Assembly: GCA_028868855.1 (NCBI GenBank)
Contig: JAGWTR010000006.1
Span: 124,001-188,000 of the forward strand
From: Burkholderiales bacterium
Lineage (GTDB): Bacteria > Pseudomonadota > Gammaproteobacteria > Burkholderiales > Burkholderiaceae_C
Direction: 5' to 3'
DNA length: 64,000 bases
The stretch's first letter is position 1; the number at the start of each line of letters is the position of its first letter. This document shows positions 46,731 through 54,749 of the stretch, one piece after another. The notes under the pieces are model-generated. The model did no database searches. It was not told the DNA's origin and saw only the letters and a list, made by a program, of their open reading frames with translations. The position numbers and the translations under genes were made by a program.

Positions 46731-47882
46731 TCAGCCTTGCGCGTGCCCCAGGCGCCACAGCGAGGTGGTCTCGGCCTGGCGTGCAGCGTGCAGCGGGTCG
46801 CTGTCATCCTGGGTCTTGGGGTGGCGGGGCTTGATGTCGATTCGCCCCAGCACCCGCAGGCCGCCAGCTTGGATCAGCGTCAGCAATTCGGCGCGGGGTC
46901 GCAGGCCCAGGTGTTCGGCCAGGTCCGACAGGATCAACCAGCCTTCGCCGCCCGGCGCCAGGTGCGCGGCCAGCCCTTGCAGAAAGCCTTTCAACATGCG
47001 GCTGTCGGGGTCGTAGACGGCGTGTTCAATGGGGGAGCTGGGGCGGGCTGGCACCCAGGGTGGATTGCACACTACCAGCGGAGCCTGACCGGGCGGAAAT
47101 AGATCGGCCTGCACGAGGTCCACCTGCTGGATCACCCCCAACTGCGTCAGGTTCTCGTGGGCGCAGGCCAGGGCGCGCGGGTCCTGGTCGGTGGCGATGA
47201 TGCGGCGCACGCCACGGCGCGCCAGCACGGCGGCCAGCACGCCGGTGCCCGTGCCAATGTCGAACGCGAGCGCCAAGGGGGATGCTGGCAGCGGGGCCTG
47301 GTGAACCAGTTCGACATATTCGCCGCGCACGGGTGAGAACACGCCGTAGTGCGGATGGATGCGGCCCTTGAGCAGCGCAATGTCGACTCCTTTTTTGCGC
47401 CATTCATGCGCTCCGATCAGGCCCAGGAGTTCGCGCAGCGAGGTCACCGAGGGCTCGCCGTCGGCCGGACCGTAGGCTTCCAGGCAGGCCTGGCGCAGGT
47501 CGGGCGCACGTCGCAAAGGGATGCTTCGATCGCCGTCCAACGGAATCAGGAGCATGCCCAGGACGCGGGCGCGCTGCGACTGAGCTTGCCGGTGCAGGTG
47601 GAAGGCCTCGGCCGCGGTGAGCACCTTCGCGCTTGGGCGGCTCTTGCGGTCGGTGCGCCGCATCAGCGCCTGCAGCAACTGGCGGGCGTTCTGGAAGTCG
47701 CCGCGCCAAAGCAGGCCCGTGCCCTCACAAGCCAGGCGGTAGGCGGTGTCAGCCGTGGTGCGGTCGTCGGCCAACACCACGCGTTTGGGCTGCGGCGCGC
47801 CGCTTTCCGAGCGCCAGCGGGCATGGTGGGCCTGGTCGGCTTCGGTCCAACTGAGGAGGGGAGGTGGGGGCGGGGTACTCAT
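46731..47882 (-). CDS. Class I SAM-dependent methyltransferase, HemK/PrmB-like N-methyltransferase fold
   Basis: 383 residues from the ATG at 47882. The C-terminal half has the SAM motif AFDIGTGTGVLAAVLARRG, the acidic TDQDP and the catalytic NPPW tetrapeptide typical of amide or exocyclic N-methyltransferases (HemK, PrmB, RlmG-like). The N-terminal 180 residues form a helical, Arg-rich domain that may recognise RNA or protein. The substrate is not obvious. The upstream in-frame extension is read-through of a Pro-rich antisense stretch. Confidence 0.85.
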   Translation of the reverse strand: MSTPPPPPLLSWTEADQAHHARWRSESGAPQPKRVVLADDRTTADTAYRLACEGTGLLWRGDFQNARQLLQALMRRTDRKSRPSAKVLTAAEAFHLHRQAQSQRARVLGMLLIPLDGDRSIPLRRAPDLRQACLEAYGPADGEPSVTSLRELLGLIGAHEWRKKGVDIALLKGRIHPHYGVFSPVRGEYVELVHQAPLPASPLALAFDIGTGTGVLAAVLARRGVRRIIATDQDPRALACAHENLTQLGVIQQVDLVQADLFPPGQAPLVVCNPPWVPARPSSPIEHAVYDPDSRMLKGFLQGLAAHLAPGGEGWLILSDLAEHLGLRPRAELLTLIQAGGLRVLGRIDIKPRHPKTQDDSDPLHAARQAETTSLWRLGHAQG

Positions 47883-47930
47883 GGGGCAGCTCACCAGTGT
47901 AGGTGAAGGGCAAGTGGCCGCCCGGGCATG

Positions 47931-47953
47931 AAAAAAGCCGGGGAAACCCCGGC
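47931..47953 (-). terminator. Rho-independent terminator of the small exported-protein gene
   Basis: A perfect 7-base-pair stem GCCGGGG/CCCCGGC with a 3-base loop (47937-47953) is followed on the minus strand by TTTTTT (47936-47931). It lies 50 bases beyond the stop of the 48004-48207 gene and before the methyltransferase start. Confidence 0.9.
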
Positions 47954-48003
47954 CTCTTGCCTTGCTGGCCCCGGACGTTGCCGTCGGGGCGTGCTTGCCA
48001 ATT

Positions 48004-48207
48004 TTACTTGGAAGCGGCGGCCGAAGCGGCCTTGCTGGCGCGGTGATGACGCTTGGCGTGATGACGCTTACCAGCCTTGGCCTTCTTGACAGGGGCCGAA
48101 GCCTGAGCGGTGGTGTCAGGAGTTGCAGGAGCGGCGGCCGGGGCTTGTGCAAACGAGCTTGCAGCGAAAGCAGACAACATGGCGGCAATGGCGAGGGTCT
48201 TCTTCAT
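48004..48207 (-). CDS. Small exported Ala/Lys/His-rich protein
   Basis: 67 residues. A clear signal peptide (MKKTLAIAAMLSAFAASSFA) is followed by a 47-residue mature part made almost only of Ala, Pro, Lys, His, Arg and Ser, including KRHHAKRHH. It recalls acid-shock-type (Asr) basic periplasmic proteins, but the likeness is compositional. AGGAAA precedes the ATG. It has its own terminator, and a short inverted repeat overlaps its upstream region. It might bind metal, protons or anionic polymers. Confidence 0.8.
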   Translation of the reverse strand: MKKTLAIAAMLSAFAASSFAQAPAAAPATPDTTAQASAPVKKAKAGKRHHAKRHHRASKAASAAASK

Positions 48208-48223
48208 GGTGATTTCCTATTTA

Positions 48224-48236
48224 AACGAGACTCGTT
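48224..48236. repeat. Short perfect inverted repeat upstream of the small exported-protein gene
   Basis: AACGAG-A-CTCGTT, 6-base arms around one base, 17 bases before the ATG of the 48004-48207 gene. The arm CTCG overlaps a second, looser repeat GACTCG (48229-48234) / CGAGTC (48243-48248). It could be an operator or a leader hairpin; no known regulator consensus is matched. Confidence 0.4.
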
Positions 48237-48260
48237 AGAGCCCGAGTCACGGGGCTTGGA

Positions 48261-48285
48261 GCTTCAACGCCTTGAAAGTTGAAGC
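48261..48285. repeat. Stem-loop in the divergent intergenic region before the ABC permease
   Basis: GCTTCAAC (48261-48268) and GTTGAAGC (48278-48285) are perfect complements around a 9-base loop. No T-run follows on either strand. Immediately after it a perfect -35 hexamer TTGACA occurs at 48288-48293, but no acceptable -10 is found 16-18 bases on. Role unknown. Confidence 0.4.
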
Positions 48286-48347
48286 GGTTGACACATTGCT
48301 CGGCTAAAGTGCAGAAAAATTTGCAGTTGACCCGAAGCCCCATTTTC

Positions 48348-50078
48348 ATGAACAAGAACAAGCAGTTTTTTCCACGCCAGGTGGTCGAAGCCGGCGGGAA
48401 CCGATGGGATTGGGCCATCCTGCCATTGGTCCTGGCGTTGCTGGTCTTGTTGGCCTATGGGGCCCAGCAAATGGCGCGCCCCTATCAGGTGGGGGCGTCG
48501 TTGCCGCTCACGCTCGACCCCTGGATGCTGCCGTACTACCTGCTGCGCACCACCTTGCGCATGTTCATCGCGCTGGGGGTGTCCTTGCTGTTCGCTGGTG
48601 TGTTCGCGGTGCTCGCGTCCAAGTACCGCGCTGCCGAGAAGCTGTTGGTGCCTTTGCTGGACATTCTCCAGTCCATCCCCATCCTGGGTTTTCTGTCCAT
48701 CACGGTGACGGGCTTCATTGCCTTGTTCCCCGGTAATCTGCTGGGCGTGGAGTGCGCGGCGATCTTCGCCATCTTCACCTCGCAGGCATGGAACATGGCC
48801 TTCAGCCTGTATCAGTCATTGCGCACGGTGCCCCCCGAGTTGCAGGAGGCTGCGCGCGTCTTCCAGATGTCGGGCTGGCATCGTTTCTGGCGCCTTGAGT
48901 TGCCCTTCGCCATGCCCGCGTTGCTGTGGAACATGATGATGTCCATGTCGGGCGGCTGGTTCTTTGTGGTGGCGTCCGAGGCGATCTCGGTGTCCAACCA
49001 GAACATCAAGTTGCCCGGGGTCGGGTCGTACATCGCCTTGGCCATTGAGCAGCGCGACATGGCCGCCATTGGCTGGGCCATCGGCGCCATGTTGATCGGC
49101 ATTCTGCTGTACGACCAGCTGTTTTTCCGCCCGCTGCTGGCCTGGGCCGACAAATTCAAGTTTGAAGAAAGCGGCGGTGACACGGCGCAGACCTCCTGGC
49201 TGTTGACCTGGCTGCGCCGCACCGAGCGCGTGCAAGGCATCGGGGCGGCCGTCGCGGCTTTGCTGGAGCGCTCCTTCGTGGCCTTTCGGCGCGAGCATGA
49301 CGGCACCTCAATCCGCGCCAGGCCGCGTGTGGTCACGTTCAACTGGATGCGCTTGGTGGATGCGTTGACGGCGGCGCTGGTGTTGTTCGCCTTGTGGCGC
49401 CTGGGCACGTTCATCCGCGCCGAGGTGGGCTGGCACGAGGTCGGGCATGTCCTGCTGCTGGGTATTTACACCCTGCTGCGCGTGCTGGTGCTGATCACCC
49501 TGGCGGCGGTGATCTGGGTGCCCGTGGGGGTCTGGATCGGCATGAACCCCCGCATTGCGGCGCGCATCCAGGCGGTGGCCCAGTTTCTGGCGGCCTTTCC
49601 GGCCAACCTGATGTTCCCGGTGGCGGTGGTGCTGATCGTGCGCTGGCACCTCAACCCGGACGTGTGGCTGTCGCCGCTGATGATTTTCGGCACGCAGTGG
49701 TATATCTTGTTCAATGTCATCGCGGGCGCTTCGGGCGTGCCCACGGAATTGCGTTATGCGGCTCGAAACCTGGGCCTGTCGGGTTGGTTGAAGTGGCGTC
49801 GCTACCTGCTGCCGGCGGTGTTCCCCAGTTTCGTGACCGGCGCCATCACGGCCAGCGGGGGGTCCTGGAACGCCAGCATCGTCGCTGAATACGTGAGCTG
49901 GGGCGACACCACCGTCCAGGCCCATGGCATTGGCAGTTACATCGCCCAGATGACGGCCACCGGCGACTTCCCGCGCATCGCGCTGGGCATCGGCGTGATG
50001 TGCATTTTCGTCATGGGGCTCAATCATTTTGTCTGGCGCCGCCTGTACCGGCTGGCCGAAGACCGCATGCATTTCTGA
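48348..50078 (+). CDS. ABC transporter permease, two fused permease domains (nitrate/sulfonate/taurine class)
   Basis: 576 residues from the ATG at 48348. Two BPD_transp_1 domains lie in tandem, each with its EAA loop: QEAARVFQMSGWHRFWRLELP in the first half (one residue omitted at the start) and RYAARNLGLSGWLKWRRYLLP in the second. About 12 transmembrane helices; the halves are joined by a hydrophilic linker around residues 270-330. Fusion means one chain supplies both permease subunits. The ATPase follows after 13 bases. No substrate-binding protein gene is nearby, so the substrate is unknown. Confidence 0.88.
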   Translation: MNKNKQFFPRQVVEAGGNRWDWAILPLVLALLVLLAYGAQQMARPYQVGASLPLTLDPWMLPYYLLRTTLRMFIALGVSLLFAGVFAVLASKYRAAEKLLVPLLDILQSIPILGFLSITVTGFIALFPGNLLGVECAAIFAIFTSQAWNMAFSLYQSLRTVPPELQEAARVFQMSGWHRFWRLELPFAMPALLWNMMMSMSGGWFFVVASEAISVSNQNIKLPGVGSYIALAIEQRDMAAIGWAIGAMLIGILLYDQLFFRPLLAWADKFKFEESGGDTAQTSWLLTWLRRTERVQGIGAAVAALLERSFVAFRREHDGTSIRARPRVVTFNWMRLVDALTAALVLFALWRLGTFIRAEVGWHEVGHVLLLGIYTLLRVLVLITLAAVIWVPVGVWIGMNPRIAARIQAVAQFLAAFPANLMFPVAVVLIVRWHLNPDVWLSPLMIFGTQWYILFNVIAGASGVPTELRYAARNLGLSGWLKWRRYLLPAVFPSFVTGAITASGGSWNASIVAEYVSWGDTTVQAHGIGSYIAQMTATGDFPRIALGIGVMCIFVMGLNHFVWRRLYRLAEDRMHF

Positions 50079-50091
50079 GAAAGCGGCCGTC

Positions 50092-51399
50092 ATGTCTCAT
50101 CCCATCGTGGAACTCAAATCCGTGGGCAAGTCCTTTCGTTCGGCGGGCGGGGCGGTGCGCTCCGTGCTGGAAGACGTCGACTTCACGCTCGGCTCAGGCG
50201 AGATCGTCGCCTTGCTGGGCCAGTCGGGCTCGGGCAAGTCGACCATGTTGCGCATCATGGCCGGCCTGGTCGGCGCCGATCAGGGCGAGGTGCGCTACCG
50301 GGGCCAGCCGCTGCACGGCCCGGCACGTGGCGTCAGCATGGTGTTTCAGTCCTTCGCGCTCTTCCCCTGGCTGACGGTGCAGCAAAACGTCGAGCTGGGC
50401 CTGGAGGCGCGCGGCGTGGCGCCCGAAGAACGCGTGGCCCGTGCCGAAAAGGCCATCGAACTGATCGGCCTGTCGGGGTTTGAATCGGCCTTGCCACGCG
50501 AGTTGTCGGGCGGCATGCGCCAGCGGGTGGGCATTGCGCGCGCCCTGGTGGTCGAGCCCGAGGTCTTGCTGATGGACGAGGCGTTCTCGGCGTTGGATGT
50601 GTTGACGGGTGAACGCTTGCGCGAGGACATCCTGGAGCTGTGGGAGGGCGGGTCCATGCCCACCAAGGCCATTTTGGTGGTGTCCCACAACATTGAAGAG
50701 GCCGTGATGATGGCCGACCGCGTGCTGATCTTTGCCAGCGACCCGGGACGAGTCCGCTTTCAATTGGCCATTGGTTTGCCTCGCCCACGCAATGCGGACA
50801 GCCCCGAAGTGCGCTCGCTGATCGACGAGGTCTATGCCCTGATGACGGCGGGCGCGTCACGTCGCGGGCGCGGGGTGGAAGAGCAGCCTGAACGCCTGCA
50901 CCTGGGCGACCGCCTGCCGCAAGCCGATGTTAGCCGCATGGACGGTGTGCTGGAGTTGCTGCACGATGAGCCCTTCAACGGCCGGGCCGACTTGCCGCAA
51001 CTGGCCGAAGAAACCGACCTGACCGACGACGAGTTGCTGCCCTTGAGCAGCGCGCTGACCTTGCTGGGTCTGGCGCTGGCGGCCGACGGCGACATCACGC
51101 TGACGCCGCTGGGCGAGCGCTATGTGGCCAGTGAAATGGGGCAGCGGCACGAGATCTTCCGCGAACAGTTGCTGGCCCATGTGCCGCTGGTGGCGCACAT
51201 TCGTCACAGCCTGGAGCAGGCCCCGTCAGGCGAGTTGCCCGAGAAGCCTTTCCTGCAATTGCTGCGCGAAAGCATGGATGCCGACGCGGCCGAGCGCGTG
51301 TTGCAAGTGGCCATCGAATGGGGCCGCTATGGCGAGGTGTTCGACTACAACTACAACACCGGGGTGTTGTGTTTGCCCGAGGCGGATGAGGTCGCTTGA
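50092..51399 (+). CDS. ABC transporter ATPase with C-terminal AAA-associated domain
   Basis: 435 residues. The ATPase part (1-260) has Walker A GQSGSGKST, signature LSGGMRQRVGIARAL and Walker B VLLMDEAFSALD. The subgroup resembles nitrate/sulfonate/bicarbonate importers. The C-terminal 150 residues (MDGVLELLHDEPFNGRADLPQLAEE onward in parts) form the winged-helix-like AAA-associated domain (PF09821 type) found fused to such ATPases, possibly for regulation. Operon partner of the fused permease. Confidence 0.88.
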   Translation: MSHPIVELKSVGKSFRSAGGAVRSVLEDVDFTLGSGEIVALLGQSGSGKSTMLRIMAGLVGADQGEVRYRGQPLHGPARGVSMVFQSFALFPWLTVQQNVELGLEARGVAPEERVARAEKAIELIGLSGFESALPRELSGGMRQRVGIARALVVEPEVLLMDEAFSALDVLTGERLREDILELWEGGSMPTKAILVVSHNIEEAVMMADRVLIFASDPGRVRFQLAIGLPRPRNADSPEVRSLIDEVYALMTAGASRRGRGVEEQPERLHLGDRLPQADVSRMDGVLELLHDEPFNGRADLPQLAEETDLTDDELLPLSSALTLLGLALAADGDITLTPLGERYVASEMGQRHEIFREQLLAHVPLVAHIRHSLEQAPSGELPEKPFLQLLRESMDADAAERVLQVAIEWGRYGEVFDYNYNTGVLCLPEADEVA

Positions 51400-51417
51400 G
51401 CGCCGGCTTGAGCGGGG

Positions 51418-51723
51418 TCAGGCCTTCATGTCCAGCAAGGTGCCCAGCATGTCTTGCTGGGTGCGGATGGTGCGCAAATTGGCCTCGAAGGTGTAGCTCG
51501 ACGACATTTGCTGAACGATGTCGGTGGGCAGGTCGTGGCCGATGGTCTGGGCTTGCTCGACGGTGGTCGTGACGCCGCCGCCGGGCAATTCGCGTTGCGT
51601 CACCGACTGCCGCCTGAACCCATCGGTTGCTTCGTTGGCGATGTTGTGGGCAGCCGTGTCCAGATGCTGCTGGGCGGCGTTCATTCCGGATCGTGCGATG
51701 GATGAAACGGCACTGACGTTCAT
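51418..51723 (-). CDS. Orphan flagellar rod-like protein
   Basis: 101 residues. The N-terminus (SGMNAAQQHLDTAAHNIANEATDGF, in parts) is the flagellar basal-body rod / hook-protein signature, and the C-terminus (FEANLRTIRTQQDMLGTLLDMKA, in parts) matches the helix of FlgC/FlgE/FlgK-like proteins. Only these two coiled-coil-forming ends are present, joined by about 30 residues, so it is far shorter than FlgC. It lies away from any flagellar operon. A minimal rod-like protein or a decayed gene are both possible. Confidence 0.75.
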   Translation of the reverse strand: MNVSAVSSIARSGMNAAQQHLDTAAHNIANEATDGFRRQSVTQRELPGGGVTTTVEQAQTIGHDLPTDIVQQMSSSYTFEANLRTIRTQQDMLGTLLDMKA

Positions 51724-51818
51724 GCTGACCTCCGCAGGCGGTGCGCAAGCGCTATGAACCCACTGTAGGCCGATCCAGGGCCGCGTGCCGAGCGATCAGG
51801 CGCTGGCACGGGAATTTG

Positions 51819-52169
51819 TCATGGTGTTGGCGGAACAACCTTGCAAACCACGGTCAATTGGGCCTTTTGGGTGGTGGGGCCGCTGACCAAAGCGCTGGCG
51901 CGGTTCCACCAGCGCACATAAAAGATGTCGTCGTTGTCAAGGCGCTGATATTGCTGCGACTGGCGCATCACGTGGTAGCCATTCGGGCACAGACGACGGG
52001 CTTCGACGTCAAGCTGTGACTTGCTGGCGCCTTCCAGTTCAAAGGCGGCCTCGGTGCTGCTGTCGGTGCCGATGCGGTGGACCTGCACGGTGGCGCAACC
52101 CATCAATCCCACCACCAGGGTGGCGACTGCCGATCTTGCGGCCCAGGTCTTCCATGGCTTGGCGTTCAT
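51819..52169 (-). CDS. Small lipoprotein, coupled to cphA
   Basis: 116 residues. Signal peptide with lipobox Leu-Met-Gly-Cys; lipidation at Cys25. The mature part has a second and third Cys that could pair. No domain recognised. The ATG overlaps the stop of cphA (ATGA), implying translational coupling, although a link between an envelope lipoprotein and cyanophycin synthesis is not obvious. It is the last gene of the minus-strand cphA operon. Confidence 0.8.
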   Translation of the reverse strand: MNAKPWKTWAARSAVATLVVGLMGCATVQVHRIGTDSSTEAAFELEGASKSQLDVEARRLCPNGYHVMRQSQQYQRLDNDDIFYVRWWNRASALVSGPTTQKAQLTVVCKVVPPTP

Positions 52170-54739
52170 GTGGTGGCCTCGTTGATGCGTTTGGACAAGT
52201 GAGCCAGGGCTTCTTCCACCTGATCGACCAGGAGCAGGCACAGGTCGCCTGCATGAAGTCCCGCCAGGGCGCGGTCGATGGCGATGAACTCGCCGCGCAC
52301 CTCGTCAATGCTGCGGGTGCGCTGGGCGTCTTTCAGGCCATCGCGCAGCAGGGCCAGCACTTCGCCGTCCACTCGGCCACGCTGGCAGGCATCCTGGTAC
52401 AGGATGACTTCGTCAAAGGCATCGCCCAGGATGGCGGTTTGCTCGCGGATGTCGTCGTCGCGGCGGTCACCGGCACCGCTGATGACCACGGAGCGCCGCT
52501 TGGCCGGCATGGCTTCCACGGCAGCCACCAGGGCTCGAATGGCATCGGGGTTGTGGCCGTAGTCGGCGATCACGGTAGCGCCCCGGTAGTCCATCACATT
52601 GAAGCGCCCCGGTGCGTTGTCGGCGTCATTGACGAAGCTGGCCAGGGCGCTGCGCACGGCGTCCCAGGCCAGGCCCACGCCCCAGGCGGCGGCCACGGCG
52701 GCCAGCACGTTCTCGACCTGGAAGCCGATGGTGCCGTTGCGGGTGATGGGGATGTCGCGCAGCAAGATGCGTTCGCGCCAGGCGCCTTCGGTGGCCACCA
52801 CCGCATCGCCATCGACGAAGACGATGCGCTTGCCTTGGGCACGGTGGGTGGCCATGACGGCGTGATGAGGCGTTTGCGCAAAGAAGATCACCTCGCCCTG
52901 GCACTTGCTGGCCATGGCGGCCACGTTGGCGTCGGCGGCGTTCAGGACGGCATAGCCGGTGGGCGCGACGTTCTGAACGATGACGCGCTTGAGTACGGCC
53001 AGGTCTTCGACGGTGGTGATGTAGTTCAAGCCCAGGTGGTCGCCGCTGCCAATGTTGGTGACCACGGCCACCTGGCAGCGGTCAAAACCCAGGCCTTCGC
53101 GCAACACGCCGCCCCGGGCCGTTTCGAACACGGCGGCGTCCACATCCGGGTGCATCAGCACATTGCGGGCACTTTTGGGGCCGCTGCAATCACCGCTGTC
53201 GATCTGGCGACCGTCCACATAGACGCCATCGGTGTTGGTCATGCCCACGCGCAGGCCGGTGGCCGTCAGCAGGTGCGTGATCAGGCGCGCGGTGGTGGTC
53301 TTGCCGTTGGTGCCGGTGACGGCCACGACCGGGATGCGGCCGTCTTCGCCGGGGCCGAACAGGTGGGCCACCATGGCCTCGCCCACCGCACGGCCTTTGC
53401 CGAACGAGGGGGACAGGTGCATGCGCAGGCCGGGGGCGGCGTTGACTTCCACAATGCCACCGTGCTGCTCTTCCAGGGGCTTGAGGACGCTCTCGCAGAC
53501 CACGTCGACGCCGCAAATGTGCAGCCCGACGGTCTGGGCGGCAGCCACGGCGCGGGCGGCCACTTCAGGGTGCACGTTGTCGGTCACGTCGGTGGCGGTG
53601 CCGCCGGTGCTGAGGTTGGCGTTGTTGCGCAGGATGACACGTTGGCCCTTGTCGGGCACGGAGTCGGGCGCCAGCCCCTGCACCGCCAGGCGGGCCATGG
53701 CGATGTCGTCAAAGCGGATTTTGGTCAGTGAGGTGGAGTGGCCTTCGCCGCGCTTGGGATCGGCGTTGACGAGGTCGACGAGCTGGCGCACGGTGTGCAC
53801 CCCATCGCCAAAGACCTGCGGCGGGTCGCGCCGCGCGGCGGCCACCAGGCGATCACCCACCACGAGCAGGCGGAAATCGTCGCCGGGCAGGTATTTCTCG
53901 ACCATGACATCGCCATACTCAGCTGCGGCGACGAAGGCCTTGTGCAGGTGATCGCGGCTGATGATGTTGACGGTCACGCCCTTGCCCTGGTTGCCATCCT
54001 GCGGTTTGACGACCACGGGCAGGCCGATCTCCTGGGCCGCGACCCAGGCGTCGTCGGCGTCCTGCACCGGGCGACCCAGGGGCACGGGCACGCCGGCGGC
54101 GAGCAGGAGCGTCTTGGTCAGGTCTTTGTCTTGCGCGATGGCCTCGGCCACGGCACTGGTCTGGTCCACTTCAGCGGCCTGGATGCGGCGTTGGCGCGAG
54201 CCCCAGCCAAATTGCACCAGGCTGCCTTGCGTCAGGCGCCGCCAGGGAATGCCGCGCGCTGCTGCCGCTTCGACGATGGTGCCGGTGCTGGGGCCCAGGC
54301 GCACGTCTTCGTCGGTTTCGCGCAGTTGGGTGATCGCCGCGTTGACGTCGAATTCCGCGCCTTGCAAGGCCGCTTGCACGAGGGCTTGCGCCAGTTCCAG
54401 GGCTTGACGGCCGACCGCCTCTTCGCTGTACTCCACCACGACCTGATAGACCCCGGGCTCGACGGTGGTGGCGGTGCAGCTAAAGGTGACCGGGCAGCCC
54501 GCCTGGGCTTGCAGGGCCAGCGCGGCGGCCTCCAGCACATGGGCCACTGAGATTTGCTTGTGGCCTCCGCCGGCCTGCAAGGCCCCAATGCTGGGGAACA
54601 GGGCGCGGACCCGCGCTTCAAAGTTGGGCAGCGTGGCGATGGACTGTTCCATGGCGGAGCAGGCCACGATGGCCTCCATGGCGGTGTGCCGACTCCAGAG
54701 ATTGGGTCCCCTGAGGGCCCGGATGCGAGAAACTTCCAT
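52166..54739 (-). CDS. cphA: Cyanophycin synthetase CphA
   Basis: 857 residues from the ATG at 54739. It builds cyanophycin, a polyaspartate backbone with arginine side chains, as a nitrogen store. The N-terminal domain (1-160) is followed by an ATP-grasp domain (about 200-460) with VVVKPQDGNQGKGV at 242-255 and the Mg-binding EVNAAPG near 431. The Mur-ligase-like domain follows, with intact Walker A GTNGKTT at 476-482 and the C-terminal YGHNPDAIRALV. All hallmarks are present. It lies 10 bases after the cphA paralogue. Confidence 0.96.
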   Translation of the reverse strand: MEVSRIRALRGPNLWSRHTAMEAIVACSAMEQSIATLPNFEARVRALFPSIGALQAGGGHKQISVAHVLEAAALALQAQAGCPVTFSCTATTVEPGVYQVVVEYSEEAVGRQALELAQALVQAALQGAEFDVNAAITQLRETDEDVRLGPSTGTIVEAAAARGIPWRRLTQGSLVQFGWGSRQRRIQAAEVDQTSAVAEAIAQDKDLTKTLLLAAGVPVPLGRPVQDADDAWVAAQEIGLPVVVKPQDGNQGKGVTVNIISRDHLHKAFVAAAEYGDVMVEKYLPGDDFRLLVVGDRLVAAARRDPPQVFGDGVHTVRQLVDLVNADPKRGEGHSTSLTKIRFDDIAMARLAVQGLAPDSVPDKGQRVILRNNANLSTGGTATDVTDNVHPEVAARAVAAAQTVGLHICGVDVVCESVLKPLEEQHGGIVEVNAAPGLRMHLSPSFGKGRAVGEAMVAHLFGPGEDGRIPVVAVTGTNGKTTTARLITHLLTATGLRVGMTNTDGVYVDGRQIDSGDCSGPKSARNVLMHPDVDAAVFETARGGVLREGLGFDRCQVAVVTNIGSGDHLGLNYITTVEDLAVLKRVIVQNVAPTGYAVLNAADANVAAMASKCQGEVIFFAQTPHHAVMATHRAQGKRIVFVDGDAVVATEGAWRERILLRDIPITRNGTIGFQVENVLAAVAAAWGVGLAWDAVRSALASFVNDADNAPGRFNVMDYRGATVIADYGHNPDAIRALVAAVEAMPAKRRSVVISGAGDRRDDDIREQTAILGDAFDEVILYQDACQRGRVDGEVLALLRDGLKDAQRTRSIDEVRGEFIAIDRALAGLHAGDLCLLLVDQVEEALAHLSKRINEATT

Positions 54740-54749
54740 CAATGTGCTT

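Noticed and set aside
52016-53731. 571-codon plus-strand open frame across cphA
   Set aside because: Antisense to clear ATP-grasp/Mur-ligase coding sequence; Gly/His/Val-rich without motifs.
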